A stretch of 64,000 nucleotides of DNA, taken from contig OZ025868.1 in the NCBI GenBank assembly GCA_964019415.1, positions 14,111,491-14,175,490 on the forward strand, read 5' to 3'. This DNA comes from Ianthella basta (taxonomy: Eukaryota > Porifera > Demospongiae > Verongiida > Ianthellidae). This document shows positions 15,011 through 27,755 of this stretch, piece after piece; positions within the stretch are counted from its first letter, which is position 1, and each line of letters begins with the position of its first letter. Both the position numbers and the translations under genes were made by a program. Below the pieces are notes generated by a model. It ran no database searches and was not told where the DNA came from. It worked only from the letters and a program-made list of their open reading frames with translations.

Positions 15011-17935
15011 ATAGATTCCTTTTGTTATGACGTCATTGGCACATGACATCACCATTAAATGGCTGGCGGACGGATGGGTCCTAGTCTGTAGACCTACCAA
15101 GTCTTGCGCATTGGGCCTGAGTCTCGCACAATCTGATACCTTCTCACGCTCTCACTCTTGGAAAGCCTATTATCATGCATAGAATTATTCATTGCCTACA
15201 AATGAAGAGATACAAGTCTCACACTTAACACCATCCAGTTCATATTACATATTCATAAGGTTGTGGTTGTCACCTGACACTAGATTGCAGTGTACACTAT
15301 TTGAATGGGATCACAGCTGTGTGCTCACCTGTTGTGAAAAATGCACAGCTAATGAAGTTATTTTAAAGTTGTAATTTGCTGGATGTTTATTGCTGGCTGT
15401 ATATGGCTGGCTGATTATAAAATGCTGTTAATGATTTATTTCCTGTCCCCCGAGGAGGACTGCATCATCAATCTGATCATTTTGTTCAGCTATTAGCTAC
15501 AAAGCCATGTGGAATATAGCACTCACCCCTAACAAAATCTTAGCCTTGGCATCTCTGAGTCTGGTGTGCCAGTCCATGAGGTGGAGGGACTGGCCCCAGA
15601 CTAGATGGTTGGAGGTAGTCGCGATCCCAGTTCCCCAAAAGGTGGTCTGGCACTAGTACTTTGCCCAATATTTGGATACTGCCCTTAGGGCGCTTGCCAA
15701 CATCTTGGCAGGCGCCTCCATGTCTTGCAATACGCAATGTAACAGCTTTATTTGCCCACCTATGTCAGCCGTTTTTTGGGTATTCTATCAAATGAGACCA
15801 ATCTGCACCTAATTTGACCGCTTCCACAATTTCAAAAGGTGGCCTGGTACAGTTTCTCAATGTCCATTACTGCCCCTTAATAAGGCGATTCTGGCAAGCG
15901 CCTCAGTCCTTGTGCTTCTTGCATACATGGGATGTAACATACTGAAAATTTTCAATTAATCAGAATATCGGTGCAAATATGCCAGACCACTTTTTGGGAA
16001 CGAGACTAGGTCAGAGGAGGCTGGCCACAACTCTGATTGTGCAACCCATTTATGACATCATCATGTTACGAATAATACTTGTCCAGACCTCAGTCGTCAC
16101 ATAACACCTAATACTGCTATATATGAGGTGTGAAGTAATGGCTGTACTCGTTCTTTTTAAAATGGAGCCGAGGCACTGAGGACTTGAAAACTTTATTGCT
16201 TGCTGATGCAGGCCCGTACGCAGCTCTGAGACAGGGGGCTTCTTTTTTAGTGTGATTCATGCAATTAATAATAATAATAATACATAAGGCACACAAGCGC
16301 ACTGCCTTGGAAATTAAAACATAGTAAAGTACAGTAAAACATAAAGTACAGTGAAATATAGTGAAGAGAGAGGAGAGGGTATGCAAGGAATGTGACATTG
16401 GAGAGGTGGAGGATGTATGCCACTGGCTATTACAGTGCTCTGCATGGGACTATCTCCGGCAACCTCTTCTGGAAGCCATGGAGGGATCAAGGGAGGACTT
16501 TCCAACTAAAAGCGTTGGAGAGAGAGCAGCCCTTGTATTGTCACTGGCTTGTAAGAACTACTGTATATTGTCAATTATTAGTTCTATGGGGTCAGCTAGA
16601 TTCTATTAATGAATGCCTATATTATATATCAGACTCATCTTTGCATCTCCCATGGTGCATGTGTGCAGTGCTACATTGGACCATGATGTGTCCTAGTGCC
16701 TATTGCATGGGTGCACTCTAATAATGAATTGAATTGAATTGAATATATTGGCATGCATGTTAGTGATATACCATGCATAAATACAAACAGAATTATAGTG
16801 TTTTGAGTTATCTGCTCACGCAATTCTGCCCTCCGCCATAGCAAGGGGGATTGACTGTGTTGGGGTGAGTAGAGGGCACCATCCCACCGGAAGCAGCAAA
16901 GACGAGTGGGGCAAGTGAGCCATGCTCAGTTTGACTGCTCTGAAAGTGGAACTTAGGGTTAATAATAATTAGCTCAGTTTTATGAGTAGTTGTGATGAAT
17001 ATAATAGGTTGCATGCTTGGCTAGTTATTGCTATGTTGCACGTATAGCTAGCTGGCAATAACTGATCTTGCAGCTGGAACACGGTCGCGACGGAGGTCGA
17101 GCACCGTGCGAAGTTGCGCACGAGGTCAAGCACGAGATCGCACCTATTGATTCGTTATTCATTGGTATTATTCAGTATATTTATATAACAATTCATAATT
17201 ATTGCGCTAGTTCTCTGCTCGGCATATAGGTAGGACACAATTCTGATTGCGCAACCCATTTATGACGTCCCGTGTAAGAATAATTCAAAGTATGTTGCAC
17301 GATGGATGCAACGGACTAGGAAAGGAGTAAGTTGGCAGTTTCTTACATGCCATCCCTGCAGAAGGGGTGACCAGATTTGCACACCTACTTCGTGCTTCCT
17401 GCTATCTTCGCTTGCACGTGAAGAAGCTCCCTTTTTCTCTCATCTGCGGCCTCAGCGACATAGGGGTATGGAAGGGGCAGAATCAATTCTAGATTGTGTT
17501 TCAGCAACGCTTTCGAATGGTGTGCAATGTATGTGGATATACCTGCAAGCTCGAGCGAGAAAGCGAGGGTCGTCCTACAGTACAGAATATTACAGTGTGT
17601 ATGTGTATAAATTCGCGCGTGCTTCCCGGCCACCGTCACGTGATACGTGGCCACCCTCCTCTGGGTGGAGGGCTAGTCCAGCTAGTCTAGCCGCTAGCCC
17701 TACTGCTAACCACTATTGCTATAGTCCAGCTGGCTGGCCTAGTGGAGGGGCTAGCGACCAGCGCGCTAAACCGTCATTTTCTCAACAGAAAAAATGGCGC
17801 ATGGAATGGATTTCAGTCGAGATTTCTGGATTCAGTTTGGATTTCTGGATTTCAGTTAGGCTTCTAGATCGGGCTGGATTTCTGTGACAGTGCACGATAA
17901 TTTCTCGCGTGTCGGGCCCCTCGGTTCTGGGTGAG
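15011..17935. other. 2.9-kb insertion ahead of copy 3
   Basis: Sequence absent from the other copies and more GC-rich in places. It contains a LINE 3' relic (see 16361-16744), a direct repeat (gattgtgcaacccatttatg near 16037 and gattgcgcaacccatttatg near 17240), and short tandem ggatttctgga repeats near 17810-17880. The longest frame (17306-17887) has low-complexity composition and no recognisable domain, so I do not call it a gene. Confidence 0.55.
16361..16744 (+). mobile_element. LINE 3'-end relic with (GAATT)n tail
   Basis: The frame from 16361 to 16609 encodes CKECDIGEVEDVCHWLLQCS, the C-x2-C...H...C finger found at the C-terminus of ORF2 in many non-LTR retrotransposons. About 115 bp further on the sequence ends in a simple gaattgaattgaatt tail (16726-16744), a typical non-LTR 3' end. 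No RT domain remains, so this is a short 5'-truncated copy. Clade not resolved. Confidence 0.65.
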
Positions 17936-17961
17936 ACTAGCTAGGGCCTGAGAGGCTACAG
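17936..17961 (+). promoter_or_regulatory. Copy 3: 3' half of the 5' leader exon
   Basis: Conserved ctagggcctgagaggctac followed by ag|gtatgt at 17961/17962. The upstream context differs from all other copies because of the insertion at 15011-17935, so copy 3 has probably lost or exchanged its promoter. Confidence 0.55.
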
Positions 17962-18062
17962 GTATGTGACTAGCTACTGCAAGTTAGTTACTGTGAAATT
18001 CTGTTTTTGTCAATGGCTTAGTCTGCGAACTTGTCCAATAATGTGTACACTTCTAGCTACAG

Positions 18063-21000
18063 ATGATGTTGCTCCTTGTTCACACTGCACTTGTAGTGTA
18101 TGTAGCCTGTACTCAAGTGGTGGCTATGGACTCAGGTTGGTTAGTAGTTAGTAGCTGCAGGTTCTCTTAATTTAGCTAGCTAGCTAGTTACCGTCTAAGC
18201 CCACAAAACCATCGGGATTTGAACTTGCTACGTTATAATATTGAACGCTCTTCAACTAGCTAAGTGTCTCTTCATGGATTTTAATTGTTCAACCCTTTAG
18301 CTACTGTTTATTGGTAATATGAAGCTTACTGTATGTTTGTCCATACTCAGTCACTCTAGCTCTATCAGGAGATGCAGTACCAACAGATACACCTGGTGAA
18401 TACGTCGTACCAAAGAGGGGCACTGTTACATTCACTTGTAACAGTAGCTCTGTATCTCCAGTATGGAAAGTAGACTTGAAAACATTAGGTAGCACTGCAG
18501 ACTTCAGTAACACCAAGTCACTACTGTCGGAGCTACACAATGTGAACTCATCAGATAATGGTTCTTTTCCCAACCCAACGAGCTTCACTGTTCACAACAT
18601 TCCAACAGAGAGCAATGGATCACATGTGGAATGTTCTGCCCAAGGCCGTGCCAATTCCACTGCAATAATCTTTGTAGAAGGTGAGAACTTGTACCAGTAT
18701 TGTGTGCTTGCAAATGGCTGTTTTGTGACAGCATAATACTCTTTGCTGCCACGGCAACATCTCTGTATAATTAAAATGTAATGTCATCTATGTACAAATG
18801 TGCAAAACCACTAATACATAACACAAGACCTGAGCCTTCAACTCATGAAATTCAAGAGAACCTGACTGTATCCATACATGCAGGATACGCCTTATGATTA
18901 ACTGAATTGCATGATAGCAATATCAAATGTCACACTTCTGACGTCTATTTAGGAATGTGTGCGATAAAAATGGCGTCTCCAATGTTAGTGTATTAGCAAG
19001 CTTCAGCAAAACTAAACAAACGACGGTGGCAAAGAACAATTAAAAGCCATTGATAGGCTTCTTTGGATGTATTGAAGGTGGCAGCGCATCCAAGGGCAAC
19101 CTGGACTACACGCAAGAGAAAAGCAACTTGTACCCCATTTGTTCTTTTCATATTATTCTTCCCACAGAATTTTAGCGCACTCCTAGCGCATGATACATTG
19201 CACCTACGGACCCAAGCTGTGTACAAGGACTCACGTACGAATGTGAAGGGCAAATATTTCGGTGCTGGTGGTACCCCAATAAGATGGGTAGGATATTTGG
19301 CTTCCCCATGTATTAAGATACCCCAATGCCACCATTTCGTTGTGCTGGTATATCGTTGCAGTAACACGGCAGCCAGTTTATCTAGAGGTCACTCTTCTGC
19401 ACAGTCTTCATCTGTATTTAATTAAGGTATTAATCTGATCATGATGTAGCTACAGTCCTTTAGATATACAAAAACTAGACAAACTAGTGTATATATAATT
19501 CCTTTAGAATTAAAAGCGATTTAGGAATGGCCAGTGGAAAAAGCGTAGAAACAAGCAACACTAACTCAACACCATGCATGATAAATCACATTCCTGATTT
19601 CCTTGTAGCTAGCTACATATGAGACTAGCTATACATTTAGGACCATGCAACTACATTCATCATTGGTATGTATCTTTTAATGACGACGGTACAGAACATA
19701 GTCAGTTATGTCATCCTAGATGAACCAGCTGCCAAGTTTAACCGTCTATAGCAGTTATGTGTGCGAATGGCGGCACTGGGGTATGTAAACATACGGGGAA
19801 GACAAACTTCATGCTCGCTCTAGTGCTGTACTGAATGGATTGACACCAGTGCTCGGATAATTGCCCTTCACATTCGTACGCAACCCCACAGGTGTCATGC
19901 ATTGTGCGCTAGGAGCATGCAAATATTTGGTAGGAAGAAGGTGGAGAGTATTGATGAAAAGACAAATGGGGTGACAGCAGCACATGGCACTTTTCTATTA
20001 CATACACTCCATGCTGACTTTTTGGCTGCCCTGCCATCTTCAATACATCGAATGAAGCCTATCCATGGCCTTCAATTGTTCCTTGAATTCGCCACCGCTG
20101 TTTGGCTACTTTCACCGAAGTGGGCTAATGCAATATGATAAGAGTAGCTATTGTTGGGGCACATTCCTAAACTAAATAAACGTCATGAGTGTGATGACTG
20201 ATAATTATATTTTCTCAAATTGAACTAACTGATGTTTAGTATACAGTAGTTAGCAAGGAACCCCTAATTCATAATACTCAGCCTAGACCACATCAATAGT
20301 CAATCCGGTGTAAAGTCTAATTCTAAGAATACCTGAATGTCTACCTGCACTTCACATTGTACAAGATACCCGATAACTGAATTACAGACAGCAATTAGGG
20401 TATTGAAATGTTGGGGAATTATATAGCTTTGCGTGCCATGCACTTAAGGATGACAACAATTTGTAACTCTTCTGCTGATGCCTACTGCAGCACAATTCTT
20501 CATAGTTACATTAATCTGAAAAATACAACCTCTTATGAACACGTGCTGTTAGTACGTATTGCTTCTCTGTCTACAGGCTCTCCAAACTGTCCCAATACTC
20601 AGATTAGAGACATCACAAAACATTCGTTGGTTGTTTCTGTGCAGCAATTACACAGGATGTGGATACCAGTGTGTTACCATGTCAAGGTTACTTTCTACAA
20701 CATGCACACTGCACACAATTCAAGCTTTTCAGGTGATGAGTCTGTTTCGGTGACCTCACTTCAACCTGGCACGGTCTACAACATCTCAGTCACTCCATGT
20801 AACACAGCAGGATGCAATGAGTCATGTGACATCCATTCAGTACAAACAGCTGCAGTACCTACAGGAGGCAGTGAGTGCATAATCACGGAGCTGTGATGAT
20901 ACATAGCGTGATATAGTGCATACCTATACCCGTGACAATGAGAACACCTCAGTTATCCTTCACCTACATGTATCTGTTATTGTTAGTGCTAGATCCTGGA

Positions 21001-21527
21001 AGTGGTGCTGTTGGGGATCCATTTCTCACTATTGGACTACCCATTATTGCTGTGGCAGTACTGGCAATACCCACTGTGCTAGCAACAATAATACTATTGA
21101 CGGTTTCATACAGAAGGTTTGTTTTCATTCTAATTATTGCAGTTGAACACATGTTGTGCTTGGTGTACTTTCATATACTCATAATTTATTCTCCCATCCT
21201 TTTGTAATGGTGTACACTTCTTTTCGTTCACTTTCAGGAGGAGAGCAAGAGGCAAACAGAAGAAGGTGAGTAAGCTTTTCCTATAGACCCAAATGTTGGA
21301 GGCTGCATGGTTTAGTTGATTCACAAGACTTTGATGTACCAAGATATCACAAGTAATTTGTGTATTATGTCATTTCAGTCTTTTCTATTGCTTTTGAGAT
21401 GCAGAGTTCAAGTGTGGATATAGTTAATGCTGAAAGACCACTCTCCCAGCTGTACCATTCTGATGTTAGGTCAACAACTGAATCACAGAATGAAGAACAT
21501 GGTGGGGGTGTGACCATGCAGCAGTGA
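18063..21527 (+). CDS. Receptor copy 3: Ig-FN3 membrane protein with reduced tail
   Basis: Coding exons: 18063-18135 (signal), 18351-18680 (Ig), 20577-20870 (FN3-like, two codons shorter and the most divergent of the family), 20987-21116 (membrane), 21238-21265 (RRRARGKQKK), 21405-21527. The sum is 978 nt, 325 residues, open. The tail goes straight from the juxtamembrane exon to the last exon; no YDDIL exon lies between them. The last exon has an in-frame 27-nt insertion (SQLYHSDVR) and a 4-nt insertion near 21515-21520. The latter shifts the frame and stops it before the NPAY codons, which are still visible out of frame at 21545-21570. The product would be a receptor with almost no signalling tail. 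The intron between the Ig and FN3 exons is 1.9 kb because of a foldback element. Confidence 0.75.
18929..20198. mobile_element. Foldback element with about 460-bp inverted arms in a copy 3 intron
   Basis: Arms at about 18929-19385 and 19735-20198 are diverged reverse complements. Landmarks are tatttaggaatgtg at the left end against cacattcctaaactaaata at the right, and a tacgaatgtgaagggcaa stretch near 19236 against ttgcccttcacattcgta near 19861. The loop is about 350 bp. The short frames in the arms match nothing I recognise. It is likely a DNA-transposon-derived non-autonomous element. Confidence 0.75.
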
Positions 21528-21649
21528 TGTTGTAATCGAGGCCAACCCTGCATATCTACCACTGGAGATGGCAACTGCACATCTCAAGACAGAAACAATG
21601 GAATCTGAGTAATTTTATATTAATTTTAGAAATATTTTCATCTATCTTG

Positions 21650-22230
21650 AGACTACCAGAAGCTTGCCAGCTTTTCAGTATTATATTACTAGGAAAGCCA
21701 AATCTGTTAACTTATAATATGAAGACTTTCAGTGTGGCTATAGCCAGTGTCAGCAAGCGCCCTCTTAGTTACATTGCATTGGCACAAGATCAACAACTGT
21801 TCCCCATAGGAGGAACGTAAAGGAAACGTGACCAGCCATGATGTAATGTATCGATATGATGGTAGTCAATGTGCATGCATATCTGGGCTTTGGTGTGCAT
21901 CTGGATGCCCGTGTTCCTGCGCTACACCACCGAGCATCACTCACACATGGTTTATTATGACATTTGGTGTAGTGTTATTATGGTAGTCAGCACTTGGCAC
22001 AAAGCTATTATGCAGTGGCCTATGTTATCCAGTGGAACTATAGCTAACATGCTATAGCTATAGCTACTTTTGTGACAGGGAGGCTTCAAGATAGCCAGAG
22101 GGCTGTAAAGGAAATGGTCCCAGGACAATATTAACAAAAGAAAGGGATGGTCTGAGAGGGAGGGGGAGTGGGTGGAGTGCATGACTCCCTTACTGCATTG
22201 CAATTATTCAAGCCCAAAGGTGTTAGCTAG
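21650..22230 (+). repeat. Upstream block U ahead of copy 4
   Basis: Homologous to 7076-7800 from gaagactttcagtgtggct to the ctcccttactgcattgc segment. Non-coding. Confidence 0.6.
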
Positions 22231-22269
22231 CTATTCACGCAATAGACAATAGCTAAGTGTGCAGCTATC

Positions 22270-22699
22270 TAGAATGCTGTTCGATGCTTCTCTATAATCT
22301 TGCAAGATCTTCTATCTGCATTGCATCAGTAATCCGTGTAGATATACAATAAGTATACGCCCTTGAATTTCACTATACTCTTATGCCCTCTCCACCACTT
22401 GCAATTGGCCTTGGCGCGCCATGCATGTGGGCGCTATCTGTATAAGAAACCGAGTTCTTCCAGTGAAGGACATGTGGCTTATATCAGACACAAGTAATTG
22501 CTTACTGCAACTAGCAGTAGCTTCAGTCGAATATACGCCGTTTCCGTTCGCATAGCTAGCTAGCTACAGAGGCCCGTCGGAAACAGAAATCCGAATAAGA
22601 ATGGGTCACATAATTATCAGTTCCTGCCGGAGGAGAAGTCAAAGCGATCGGTTAACGTTTCTCTACATGAGCGTAGCTAGGGCCTGAGAAATTACACAG
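22270..22699 (+). promoter_or_regulatory. Receptor copy 4 promoter and 5' leader exon
   Basis: Diverged version of the shared block: atcagtaatccgtgtagat at about 22325 and a ccggaggagaagtcaaagcg stretch near 22628, with a donor acacag|gtacgt at 22699. The CACGTG and AAAATGGCG motifs of the other copies are missing, in keeping with a decaying copy. Confidence 0.5.
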
Positions 22700-22809
22700 G
22701 TACGTAGCCAGCTACTGCGAAGCTGGCTCAGACAGGGACTTTGTCCAATAATATGTATAGCAGCTAGGTTGGAGGTATATGCGTAACATAATTATATACT
22801 CTTCTACAG

Positions 22810-24522
22810 ATGATGTTGCTCCTTGTTCACACTGCACTTGTAGTGTATGTAGCCTGTACTCAAGTGGTGGCTGTGGACACTTTAGGTTAGTAGTTAGTAG
22901 TTGCAGGTTCTCTTTATCATGCATTGCCAACTACCTAACGTCTAGCTAAGACTGCATAAACATTGAGAAATATTTGTAATAGCTACTTTCTAACAGCACC
23001 AAGTCTTTCTAAATATCTGCTGTAAGTGTTCACCTTTATGCATATTTGTAATATGAATTTTGATGCATGTTTGTCCTTCTCAGTCACTCTAGCTCTATCA
23101 GGAGATACATACACCTGGTGAATACGTCGTACCAGAAGGGGGCACTGTTACGATCACTTGTAGCAGTGGCAGCTCTATAACTCCAACTTGGCAGGTAGAA
23201 TTCAAAACTCTTGGTTGCACTAGAGGTACTTTTTTCAGCACCAGAGCATTACTTGGATTACTACAAAATGCTAACACTACAGATATTAATGTATCCGGTC
23301 AATTTCCCAACCGACAAGCTTCACTGTTCACAAAATTCCGGCAGGGAGCAATGGATCATTTGTGAAATGCTTACCCAAACCTTTGCCCATTCCAAGGCAG
23401 TAATCTATGTGGAAGGTGAGTACTTGCTGTCCCCAGCATATTATCTGCCTTCAGTTCCCCCAAATTGCCCCAATATTCAAACAGCAGTGGCTGGAGAAGA
23501 TTCATTAGTTTTTTTCAGTACAACAATCACACAAGACATGGCTACCTGTGTGCTATCATGTTGAACTTACTTTCTACAACATGTCAGTAATCATTGTACA
23601 TAATTTAACTATAACTAGCCATAAGTCAGTTAATGTGACCTCAATTCATGATCAGTCTGGCACAGTCTACAACATCTCAGTCACCCCATGTAACATGGCT
23701 GGATGCAATGAGTCGTCTGACATCTGATCAGTGCAAATGTTTACAGTACCTACACAAGGTGGTGAGTTTTGCGCACAAATTCTCATAGCTACGTATATAT
23801 GTATAATATATATGACTGTAATACTACACAGCGTAATTTAGTGCATGCATTTGACAGTGAGAACATTTCACTTATCCTTTACCAGCAAGCATGTACATGG
23901 TTTCATCAGCACTAGATTCCAGAGGTGGAGTTGTTGAGAATCTATTTCTCATCATTGGACTACCTATTATTGCCGTGGCAGTACTGGCAATACTAGTATC
24001 AATAATACTGTTGACATTATTTCTACAGAAGGTTTGTTTTCATTGCAGCTGAGCACATGTTGTGCTTGGGGCACTTTCATACTCCATTTATCCTCCCATT
24101 CACAAAATAATGGTGTATACCTCTTCACATTTACTTTCAGAAAAAGATCGAGAGGCAAACAGAAGGTGAGTAGCCTGATTGCATATTACGTATGTGTTAT
24201 AGCTATTGTATATAATAATACTACACCATAGTGCATAGTGGTAATACTCAACTCAAAGCACTTTAGTGAAGCAACTGACACTGGTATAATGCACTTCTTT
24301 GAGCAACCAGTGCAATGGGTATAGTGTGTATGTGTGTTCATGTGTGTGTCTGCGCGTATGTGTGTGCGTGTGTGTGTGTTCGTGTGTTCATGTGTGTGTG
24401 TGCGCGTATGTGTGTGTGTGCATGTGTGTGTGTGCGCGCGCGTGTGTGCGTGTGTGTGTGTGTGCGTGTTTGTGTGTTCATGTGTGTGTGCGTGCGTGTG
24501 TGTGTTCGTGTGTTCATGTGTG

Positions 24523-24554
<32 letters not shown>

Positions 24555-24590
24555 CGTGTGTGCATGTGTGTGTGTGTGCGTGTGTGTGCA

Positions 24591-24621
<31 letters not shown>

Positions 24622-25761
24622 ACTAATTGGTGGTAACACTGAGGAATAGGAGGTGATGCACAATACTCCTCTATCACTGGATGTGAGGGATGAAGTGAAT
24701 CTGTTTAATTGCACTATATACACGACATGGACATGGACAGTCCTCTAGTGCAAGCCTTATGATATGACCAAAATACTGCCAAAGTGGAGATGACACAGTC
24801 ATAATTTTTGAGTACGTATGTGCATATGCAGCCTCTTCTAGGATGAGCAAAACTCATGAGAATTCTTTGTGTATTTCTTGTCTTTTCCAACTTCATTGAT
24901 ACTGTGAAACAGCTCTCTGCATTTCCTCCATGCATGAATTAGTCAGGTGTTGCGTGACCCCTCCTCACACAACGCCTGACTATGCATGAATAACATTAAA
25001 TATAACTTTTTTCCAAGCGTAAAATATAATGAACAGCTGCCAACTATATAGTTCAATATCTAAGCAAAAAATCATGGATAACATAATTATGGGCTTTTCG
25101 CAAGACCCAATGTTGGAGGCTAGTTTGACTCATGAGACTGACATGTACAAAGATATCACTAGTAATCTATGCATTATATATGAATGTCATTTCTTTTCGA
25201 GCAAAACTTGTGATACTTCTGTGCATTTTCATGTCTTTCCAACTTCATGGATATTAGTGTGTACCAAGCTTAGCCTCTTAATCTGCATTTATCCCAGTGA
25301 GGAAATAGTGCTCAACATGAATAATGTTCTTCCAAGGGCAAAATAAATAATTAGACATGGCCAACTAGTTCATATTCCTAAGCTTAAAACATAATTTAAT
25401 AGTGTAGTATAGGTTTAACATAAATAGAATAGGATAATATTAAATTAGGATTATAGTATAAATAGTATAGAATAGGTTTTTCCCTAGACCCAATGTTGGA
25501 GGCTCGTTTGACTCATGAGACTGACATGTTGCTCACTATTACAAATGTCATTTTTTTGTTATTTTTGTGATGCAGAGTTCAAGTGTGAATATAGCTAATG
25601 CTGAAAGATCACCCTCAGCAACTGAACCACAGAATGAAGAGCATAGTGAGGCCATGACCAGCACTGGTGTTGCAATGGAGGACAACCCTGCATATCAACC
25701 ACTGGAGACTGCAGCTGCACATCTCGAGACAGGAATAATGGAGTCTGAGTATTACATTTAG
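22810..25761 (+). pseudogene. Receptor copy 4: decayed Ig-FN3 receptor
   Basis: The signal exon (22810-22885) is intact. The Ig exon (from 23084) has lost bases near 23105-23112, giving a frameshift and an early TGA. The Ig-to-FN3 intron has shrunk to about 40 bp (around 23415-23453), and the FN3-like segment has further frame damage and a TGA near 23726. Transmembrane (about 23910-24031) and juxtamembrane (24141-24165) exons are recognisable. A degenerate tyrosine exon follows the TG tract near 24640. The last exon (25576-25761) is still open, with NPAYQPL and a terminal ESEYYI. The large divergence suggests the oldest pseudogene of the array. Confidence 0.8.
24325..24621. repeat. Interrupted (TG)n tract in copy 4
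   Basis: About 300 bp of TG with many CG, CA and TT interruptions, more degenerate than the other tracts. It sits ahead of a relic tyrosine exon. Confidence 0.93.
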
Positions 25762-26149
25762 AGATATTTTCAGCAACACTGAAAGGGAAGGATTGGTTAA
25801 TATATATATTGTGCATTGCAGGGTACATTCATTCTGGAAACAATAACTGTTGCAACTAGCTGCCTGTTGGGTTGCAAAACTATGTATACGGCTACATTTT
25901 GGAGTCATTCAATTGATTTAGTTATTACTTTGAACTTGAAGGAAATCCTCACACGTGTGCATGTGTGTAAACTAAATTGGATTTCATTTAATTATTACTG
26001 CATAGCTAGCCACACAATCTGGTAGTCTCACATGTAACCCATCTCCTCCATTTAGTCACTTTCAGTAATTTCATATAAAGAACCATCTTACATGATAATC
26101 ATCTATGTTACAGTCTCAATAGTTTTTAGACATTTTTAATTTTTTATCA

Positions 26150-26780
26150 TGCAAACTTTTAGTGTGGCTATATAGCCAATGTCAGCAGGAGCCCTTTTAT
26201 AATTAGTTACATTGATTTGATGCAAGATCAACAGTTGCATGATCCCCATAAGAGTATAGGATGCAAATGATGTAATAGAGGCAATAGTGGTTACAAATAT
26301 CAGTCGCCTAAGAGCTGCATTGTCAGCAACTGAAGAGTGATTATATATGACTATGGAGTTAGTGTAATTAACTAGTTTGAGGGGTCGAAAGGTTAGTGGA
26401 AAGTGTGTATGCGCATACATCTCTGAGGTTTGATGCATACCATGGCTACACCTGGACACCGGCGTGTTCCTGTGCTACATGACCGGGCATTGCTCACACA
26501 TGGTTCAATACAACATTTGATGCAATGTTAGCATGGTAGTCAGCACTTGGCACAAAGACATCATGCAGAGGTTTCTTTTGTGCAGTGGAGCAGTTCAACT
26601 ATAGCTAACTAGCTATAGCTACTTTGTTGACAAGGAGACTTAAAGGGCTACAAGGTAGCTAGATGGGATGAGATTAAAAGGGAGAAAGGGTCGGTGCATG
26701 TGAGAGGGAGAGTCGGTGGTCCTAAATGACTCCCTTACCACATTGCTCCATTACTTTCAGGCCCAAAAGTGCTAGTTAGT
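26150..26780 (+). repeat. Upstream block U ahead of copy 5
   Basis: Homologous to 7076-7800 and 21650-22230, starting at gcaaacttttagtgtggct. Non-coding. Confidence 0.6.
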
Positions 26781-26819
26781 GATTCATGCACTTGACATTA
26801 ATGTGCAGCTATCTGCTCG

Positions 26820-27755
26820 ATGCTTCTCTACTCTGAAATTTTACATGATATGAACGAGTAATCCGTGTACGTATAGATATACAATATGTACTCCCTTGAA
26901 TGACACTATACTCTTATGCCCACCCCACCTCTTGCATTTTGCCTTGGCGCACCATGCACGTAGGCCCTTACCTGTGATTGGCAAGAAACTAGGTTGTTCC
27001 AACGAATGCGCCATCGCCCATACGCATATCTACGCAAACCAAAATGGGGATGGAGCCATGGCATGTGAAGGTACTGCGCACGCCAAGAAGAATTCCTGCT
27101 CTTGTTCAGCCACTACCCTAGACTAGCTTGTAGTAACCGTCCTGTGCCTATCAGTGGCCACGTGACGATATCAAACGCTAGCAATTTCTTGCCGCAACTT
27201 GCAGTAGCTTCAGTCGAAGAGGCTGTTTGTATGGATATAGCTAGCCGCACCGGTTTGGAAACAGATATCCGAATAAGAATGACAGTAATGAGTCACATTA
27301 TCATTTCCTGCTGGAAGAGACGAAGTCATAGTTCACTTTCAAGTGGGCGCTTACCTGCAGTACTATAGGTTGCTGTAGCGAATGCGCCATGCATCGCCCA
27401 TACGCGTATCTACGCGAACCAAAATGGCAATGGAGCACTGTCATGTGAAGGTATTGCGTGCGCCACGTGCACGAAGAATTCCTGCTCTCTTGTTCAGCCA
27501 CACCTATAGTAGCTTGTAGTAACCACCCTGTGCATATCAGTGGCCACGTGGCGATATCCAGCGCTAACAATTTCTTGCCGCAACTTGCAGTAGCTTCAGT
27601 CGAAGAGGCTGTTTCGCATGGATACAGCTAGCTGCACCGGTTAGAAAACGGATATCCGAATATGAAAGGGTCGCAATATCATTTCCTGCTGGAAGAGACG
27701 AAGTCAAAGCGATCGGATTCTTTGCGTGAGCGTAGCTGGGGCCTAGAGGCTACAG
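26820..27755 (+). promoter_or_regulatory. Receptor copy 5 promoter region, internally duplicated
   Basis: The shared promoter/leader block occurs twice in tandem, about 26955-27330 and 27343-27718. Each has its own CACGTG (27159-27164 and 27545-27550), gttcagccac and cgatatc landmarks. The first copy lacks the leader-exon donor. The second runs into ctacag|gtacgt at 27755. Confidence 0.7.

Noticed and set aside
17306-17887. 193-codon open frame
   Set aside because: Low-complexity Ser/Arg/Trp-rich translation over repeat-like DNA in an insertion, with no recognisable domain or splice partner. It could be chance in a GC-richer stretch.
18301-18588. Antisense frames of about 95 residues opposite nearly every Ig exon (for example 11391-11708, 34313-34600, 41092-41379, 53425-53712)
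   Set aside because: They recur only because the Ig exons are near-identical, are mirrored by the sense coding frame, and match no protein family I know.
19063-20138. Frames in the arms of the foldback element considered as transposase pieces
   Set aside because: 120 and 78 codons without catalytic motifs, and the two arms are inverted copies of each other, so the frames lack independent support.
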